DNA of 64,000 bases from positions 744,001-808,000 of the forward strand of contig NZ_JIAF01000004.1 in assembly GCF_000688375.1 (NCBI RefSeq), read 5' to 3'. This document shows positions 61,282 to 64,000 of the stretch, one piece after another (the first letter of the stretch is position 1; each line of letters starts with the position of its first letter). Source of the DNA: Prevotella sp. HUN102 (GTDB lineage: Bacteria > Bacteroidota > Bacteroidia > Bacteroidales > Bacteroidaceae). The translations under genes and the position numbers were made by a program. The notes beneath the pieces were generated by a model that saw nothing but the letters and a program-made list of their open reading frames with translations, was not told the origin of the DNA and did not search any database.

Positions 61282-63722
61282 TGGTTATGAAGAAACGAAG
61301 TAAATACTATATAGCTATGGTGGTAGGCATACTGATGCTGCTTACCTCCTGCACGAACGACATCTTTGAGTCGTTAGGTGGCGAAGACGGCACCGACGGC
61401 GTGCCCGTAACGCTTACTTTCGCTACGGCACTCCCCGGAGGAGCTGTGAAGACGAGGTCGCCTCGCGACATTAACAACCTTACCTTGTTGGTCTTCAACG
61501 ACAAACACCGCTACCTTTATCGTGCCAAGGCTGCCCTTAAAAGAGTGATTACGAAACCTGCCGGTATTGTTTTCGAGCCTGAACTTGCAAGAAAAGAAAT
61601 TGTTGGCGACGAAGTCTATGAGTTTACTGTTACGTTGATGACGAGCACTAAGCCCCGCATCATTCACTTTGTTGCCGATTACGACAAGCTAGATGAAGCC
61701 TTGGGCGAAGACCATACGTTGAAAGATGCCGACGAGGGCGAGATAATGCCTCGCATTATCAGTCAGGACCAAAATAGTTATACCTATTGGCAGTCGTTCT
61801 TTTTCAGCAAGATAGACAATACCATTTTCAACAACAAGGGTTTCAAGCTCTTGCGAAATAAGGCGAAGTTTACCATAAAGGATGAGGTGCCCAACGACCA
61901 GTTTGAGCTGAAAGGCTTCAGCATTCACAATGCACCCGATCGTGGCACCGTGGTTTCGTACGCTCCTAAAACGGAGCTGAACCCGAATGGTCCGCGCCCG
62001 TTCTATCGCGACGTGCTCTATACTTTCCCTATCGACCCTACCGAAACGACGATGCCGTCAGATATAAAGCTCGACAATTTGGGAGATACGAAAAAGAATC
62101 TCGACGCTATCTCTGTATTCGAATACAGCAACAGCCAGGCCGACCCCGATAAGCAGATGTCTATCATTCTGTACGGAAGAGGAAAGGCCGACAAAGCCGA
62201 TTCGTATTATAAGCTCGACATCACGCGCGATATTTATGCCGATCCCGATACGAAGCAGAAGTTTATCGGTACGCAGCGATTCGATGTTATCCGTAACTAT
62301 AATTACATTATCAGAATTAAGTCTGCCAACGGTAAGGGTTATCCCACCTACGACGAGGCTGTGCGCAACCCTGCCAGCAACAATCTCTTCGGTTCGGTGG
62401 AGTTGGAGAATTATTCCGACGTTACCGATGGTGAGTACACCCTCATTGTGGATAACACCAAAGCCATCATGACCCTTCCGGGCCACTTCTATTCGCCCAT
62501 CACGTTTGCAGGTACAAACCTCGAGAAACCTTCTGAGCATGTGGACGTCTATCTGAACGGGAAGGAATGTAACGGCCATATAGATGGCGATCCATACATC
62601 GACCATGCCGAATATAACAAAACCACGGGTGTGCTCGATGTGAATGTGAAGGATATTCCTACTGCCGAGGATAAGCACTATGTGTTTAATGTTGTGGCGA
62701 CAGCTCCCAACAAGACCACTCATATCCAGCGTACCATTGAGCTGATTCTGCGTAAGCGGTATGATTTTAAGATGCGTCTGGAAGAGAAAACCACGAGCAG
62801 GGCGCAAGGCAGCGAGGTCGATGTGGTGCTGACCATTCCCGGTACGCTCCCGGCAACGCTCTATCCTTTCGATGTCTACATCGCTGCCGATCAGTTGAGT
62901 CCGTTGGTTACTTCCGCCATCAACGACCAAATGAAGGTGCTCAAGTATGGCAAGCGCACCTATTATGTCTATACGGTCCGCACGGCGTCTACGACCGATC
63001 AGGAGGTTACGCTCCACTTCCAGCGTACCCGTAGCAACGGCACTTGCGACGTTACTGCCATCTCCGACAACTTCTACAATGCCGATGCCATATTGCCCAA
63101 TGATAACAGCACCCAGACCGATAATCGGGGCTTGCTCACCTATACAGGCATCAGCTATACTGTGCCAAAGGTGGTGCCCAGTGAGTACCGTACGAAGCTG
63201 AGTCTTACGGGTACAGGATCAGCCGGCGTTACGGCCAAGATGGCATCTGCCGGTTATGTGGAGTTTGGAGGTGCAGGTTGGGCCAACGCTGCCGGCAGCC
63301 TTACCCTCACTGCTACGATGGAGTTGGGCAATGGTGTCGTGAAGGCCACGAAGATGCTCTCTGCAGACGAGTGGAGGCAACAACTGAAAGACAGGAAGAC
63401 CATCAACTTGGATATTACCGATGTTACGGTGGAGGAAAAGGCGCAATACAAGGAGTCTAACGCTGCCATTTATAAGCAGGTACCTGGCGGTACTCAGTTC
63501 AAGGTAAGAACCAGTGATGCCTCAGGGAAAGTCAATGTTGATATCCAATCTACGGGAGTGGGTACATACAAGATGATTGTTACAGGGCTTAAAGATCTGA
63601 AGACGCCTATTGCGTTCACTTGCGAAGCAACGATTTACAGGAAGAAGTATGAAACGAACTCCATTTATCTGTCCAAGATATTCGATGCTCCAGTTATGTA
63701 TCTGACGCCTCACTTTAATTAA
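61281..63722 (+). CDS. Large fimbrial subunit, DUF4906-like with Ig-like domains
   Basis: 813 residues, start ATG 61281 overlapping the previous stop (TAATG); ATG 61287 is possible. Lipobox Cys 24 (LLTSC), then VPVTLTFATALPGGAVKTRS with Arg 59 at the expected cleavage position. The N-terminal fimbrillin-like domain has INNLTLLVFNDKHRYLYRA. The C-terminal half consists of several Ig-like modules (TLIVDNTKAIMTLPGHFYSP, VDVVLTIPGTLPATLYPFDV, LSLTGTGSAGVTAKMASAGY). DUF4906-type proteins occupy the same place in other Bacteroidetes fimbrial clusters. Probably a large tip adhesin component; no ligand can be named. Confidence 0.72.
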   Translation: MVMKKRSKYYIAMVVGILMLLTSCTNDIFESLGGEDGTDGVPVTLTFATALPGGAVKTRSPRDINNLTLLVFNDKHRYLYRAKAALKRVITKPAGIVFEPELARKEIVGDEVYEFTVTLMTSTKPRIIHFVADYDKLDEALGEDHTLKDADEGEIMPRIISQDQNSYTYWQSFFFSKIDNTIFNNKGFKLLRNKAKFTIKDEVPNDQFELKGFSIHNAPDRGTVVSYAPKTELNPNGPRPFYRDVLYTFPIDPTETTMPSDIKLDNLGDTKKNLDAISVFEYSNSQADPDKQMSIILYGRGKADKADSYYKLDITRDIYADPDTKQKFIGTQRFDVIRNYNYIIRIKSANGKGYPTYDEAVRNPASNNLFGSVELENYSDVTDGEYTLIVDNTKAIMTLPGHFYSPITFAGTNLEKPSEHVDVYLNGKECNGHIDGDPYIDHAEYNKTTGVLDVNVKDIPTAEDKHYVFNVVATAPNKTTHIQRTIELILRKRYDFKMRLEEKTTSRAQGSEVDVVLTIPGTLPATLYPFDVYIAADQLSPLVTSAINDQMKVLKYGKRTYYVYTVRTASTTDQEVTLHFQRTRSNGTCDVTAISDNFYNADAILPNDNSTQTDNRGLLTYTGISYTVPKVVPSEYRTKLSLTGTGSAGVTAKMASAGYVEFGGAGWANAAGSLTLTATMELGNGVVKATKMLSADEWRQQLKDRKTINLDITDVTVEEKAQYKESNAAIYKQVPGGTQFKVRTSDASGKVNVDIQSTGVGTYKMIVTGLKDLKTPIAFTCEATIYRKKYETNSIYLSKIFDAPVMYLTPHFN

Positions 63723-63729
63723 ACATATA

Positions 63730-64000
63730 ATGCAAGACAAAAGATTCCTGCGTGGTATTGGCACCGTCTGCGTGCTATTGCTTCTCTGCCTGCTGCCCTC
63801 TGCGGCAAGCGCACAGAAAGCCACGGCGCAAGAGTCCTTTGTCTTTTCTTTTCCCTCTATTCCAGATTCTCTTACTTCGGTAGGCAGCCGTGCTTCCTAT
63901 TTGGTAAGCCACTATTGGGACAAGGCTTCTTTCCCTGCCGCCTTGTCTTCAGCCGACAATGATTCCATAGAACAGGCTTGGGTCAATTATTGCGACCTTT
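63730..64000 (+). CDS. Exported protein, N-terminal part (DUF5106-like), cut by window edge
   Basis: Reads from ATG 63730 to the right edge, about 90 residues. A signal peptide (GTVCVLLLLCLLPSAASAQ) precedes SYLVSHYWDKASFPAALSSA and DNDSIEQAWVNYCDL, which resembles the DUF5106 domain found at the N-terminus of some Bacteroidetes thioredoxin-like proteins (HFWDxFDF pattern). The rest is outside the window, so the assignment is tentative. It follows the fimbrial genes with 7 nt between stop and start, so it belongs to the same operon and may assist folding of subunits. Confidence 0.55.
   Translation, partial: MQDKRFLRGIGTVCVLLLLCLLPSAASAQKATAQESFVFSFPSIPDSLTSVGSRASYLVSHYWDKASFPAALSSADNDSIEQAWVNYCDL

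Noticed and set aside
62058..63017. Minus-strand ORF of 319 codons
   Set aside because: Shadow of the 813-residue fimbrial subunit; composition is typical of reverse frames.

Overview
The window reads as chromosomal DNA of a Bacteroidales bacterium, most likely Prevotella or a close relative. The reasons are a SusC/SusD fructan locus with a hybrid two-component sensor, Mfa-type fimbrillin lipoproteins, a BspA-type leucine-rich surface protein, DUF4625/DUF3575/DUF4960 families, promoters of the Bacteroidetes -33/-7 type (TTTG, then TAnnTTTG) and a general lack of Shine-Dalgarno sequences. Species was not determined. No phage, insertion sequence, integrase or CRISPR array was found.

Layout. 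1-7.2 kb (minus): end of a flippase gene, a fused SpmA/SpmB membrane protein, then metal-type locus A: a small Cys/His membrane protein, a TonB-dependent receptor, two lipoproteins and an NlpE-like lipoprotein. 7.4-20.9 kb: housekeeping genes pnp, a thioredoxin-fold lipoprotein without its Cys pair, a beta-barrel protein, an esterase, a Nudix hydrolase, topA, aroK, speA, and an ECF sigma factor with a membrane partner. 21.7-35.7 kb (minus): a complete fructan-utilisation locus: fructokinase, sugar transporter, GH32 enzyme, DUF4960 surface binder, SusD, SusC and a hybrid sensor-regulator. 36.4-41.1 kb (plus): locus B, laid out like locus A, with two His-rich lipoproteins. 41.2-43.6 kb: a small ORF interrupted by a G9 tract, then the BspA-like adhesin. 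44.3-50.5 kb: CPBP protease, ribF, a HAD phosphatase, tRNA-Met, ADP-ribosylglycohydrolase, an orphan fimbrillin-like lipoprotein and a formate/nitrite channel. 50.8 kb to the end (plus): a large fimbrial operon (DUF3575, DUF3868/OmpA-like, major Mfa1-type pilin, FimB/Mfa2-type anchor, four accessory or tip fimbrillins, start of a further exported protein).

How the genes work together. The fructan locus is self-contained: SusC/SusD/DUF4960 bind and import fructan, GH32 releases fructose in the periplasm, the MFS carrier and fructokinase take it into metabolism, and the sensor-regulator switches the set on. An identical 11-mer lies exactly 49 nt from the -7 box of both susC and the GH32 gene and is a good operator candidate. 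Loci A and B are two similar outer-membrane uptake systems, probably for a metal or metal complex. The fimbrial operon has a well-formed -33/-7 promoter with a G11 tract about 20 nt upstream, which suggests phase variation; the BspA region also has a G tract.

The gaps between genes are unusually rich in repeats: a composite element built on GCGAAGAATG hairpins with a CTGATTWTCAAG flank, arrays of GTGGACAAGT-like decamers placed at gene 3' ends, GGAGTTAAA arrays, and a nested CACAGAT hairpin.
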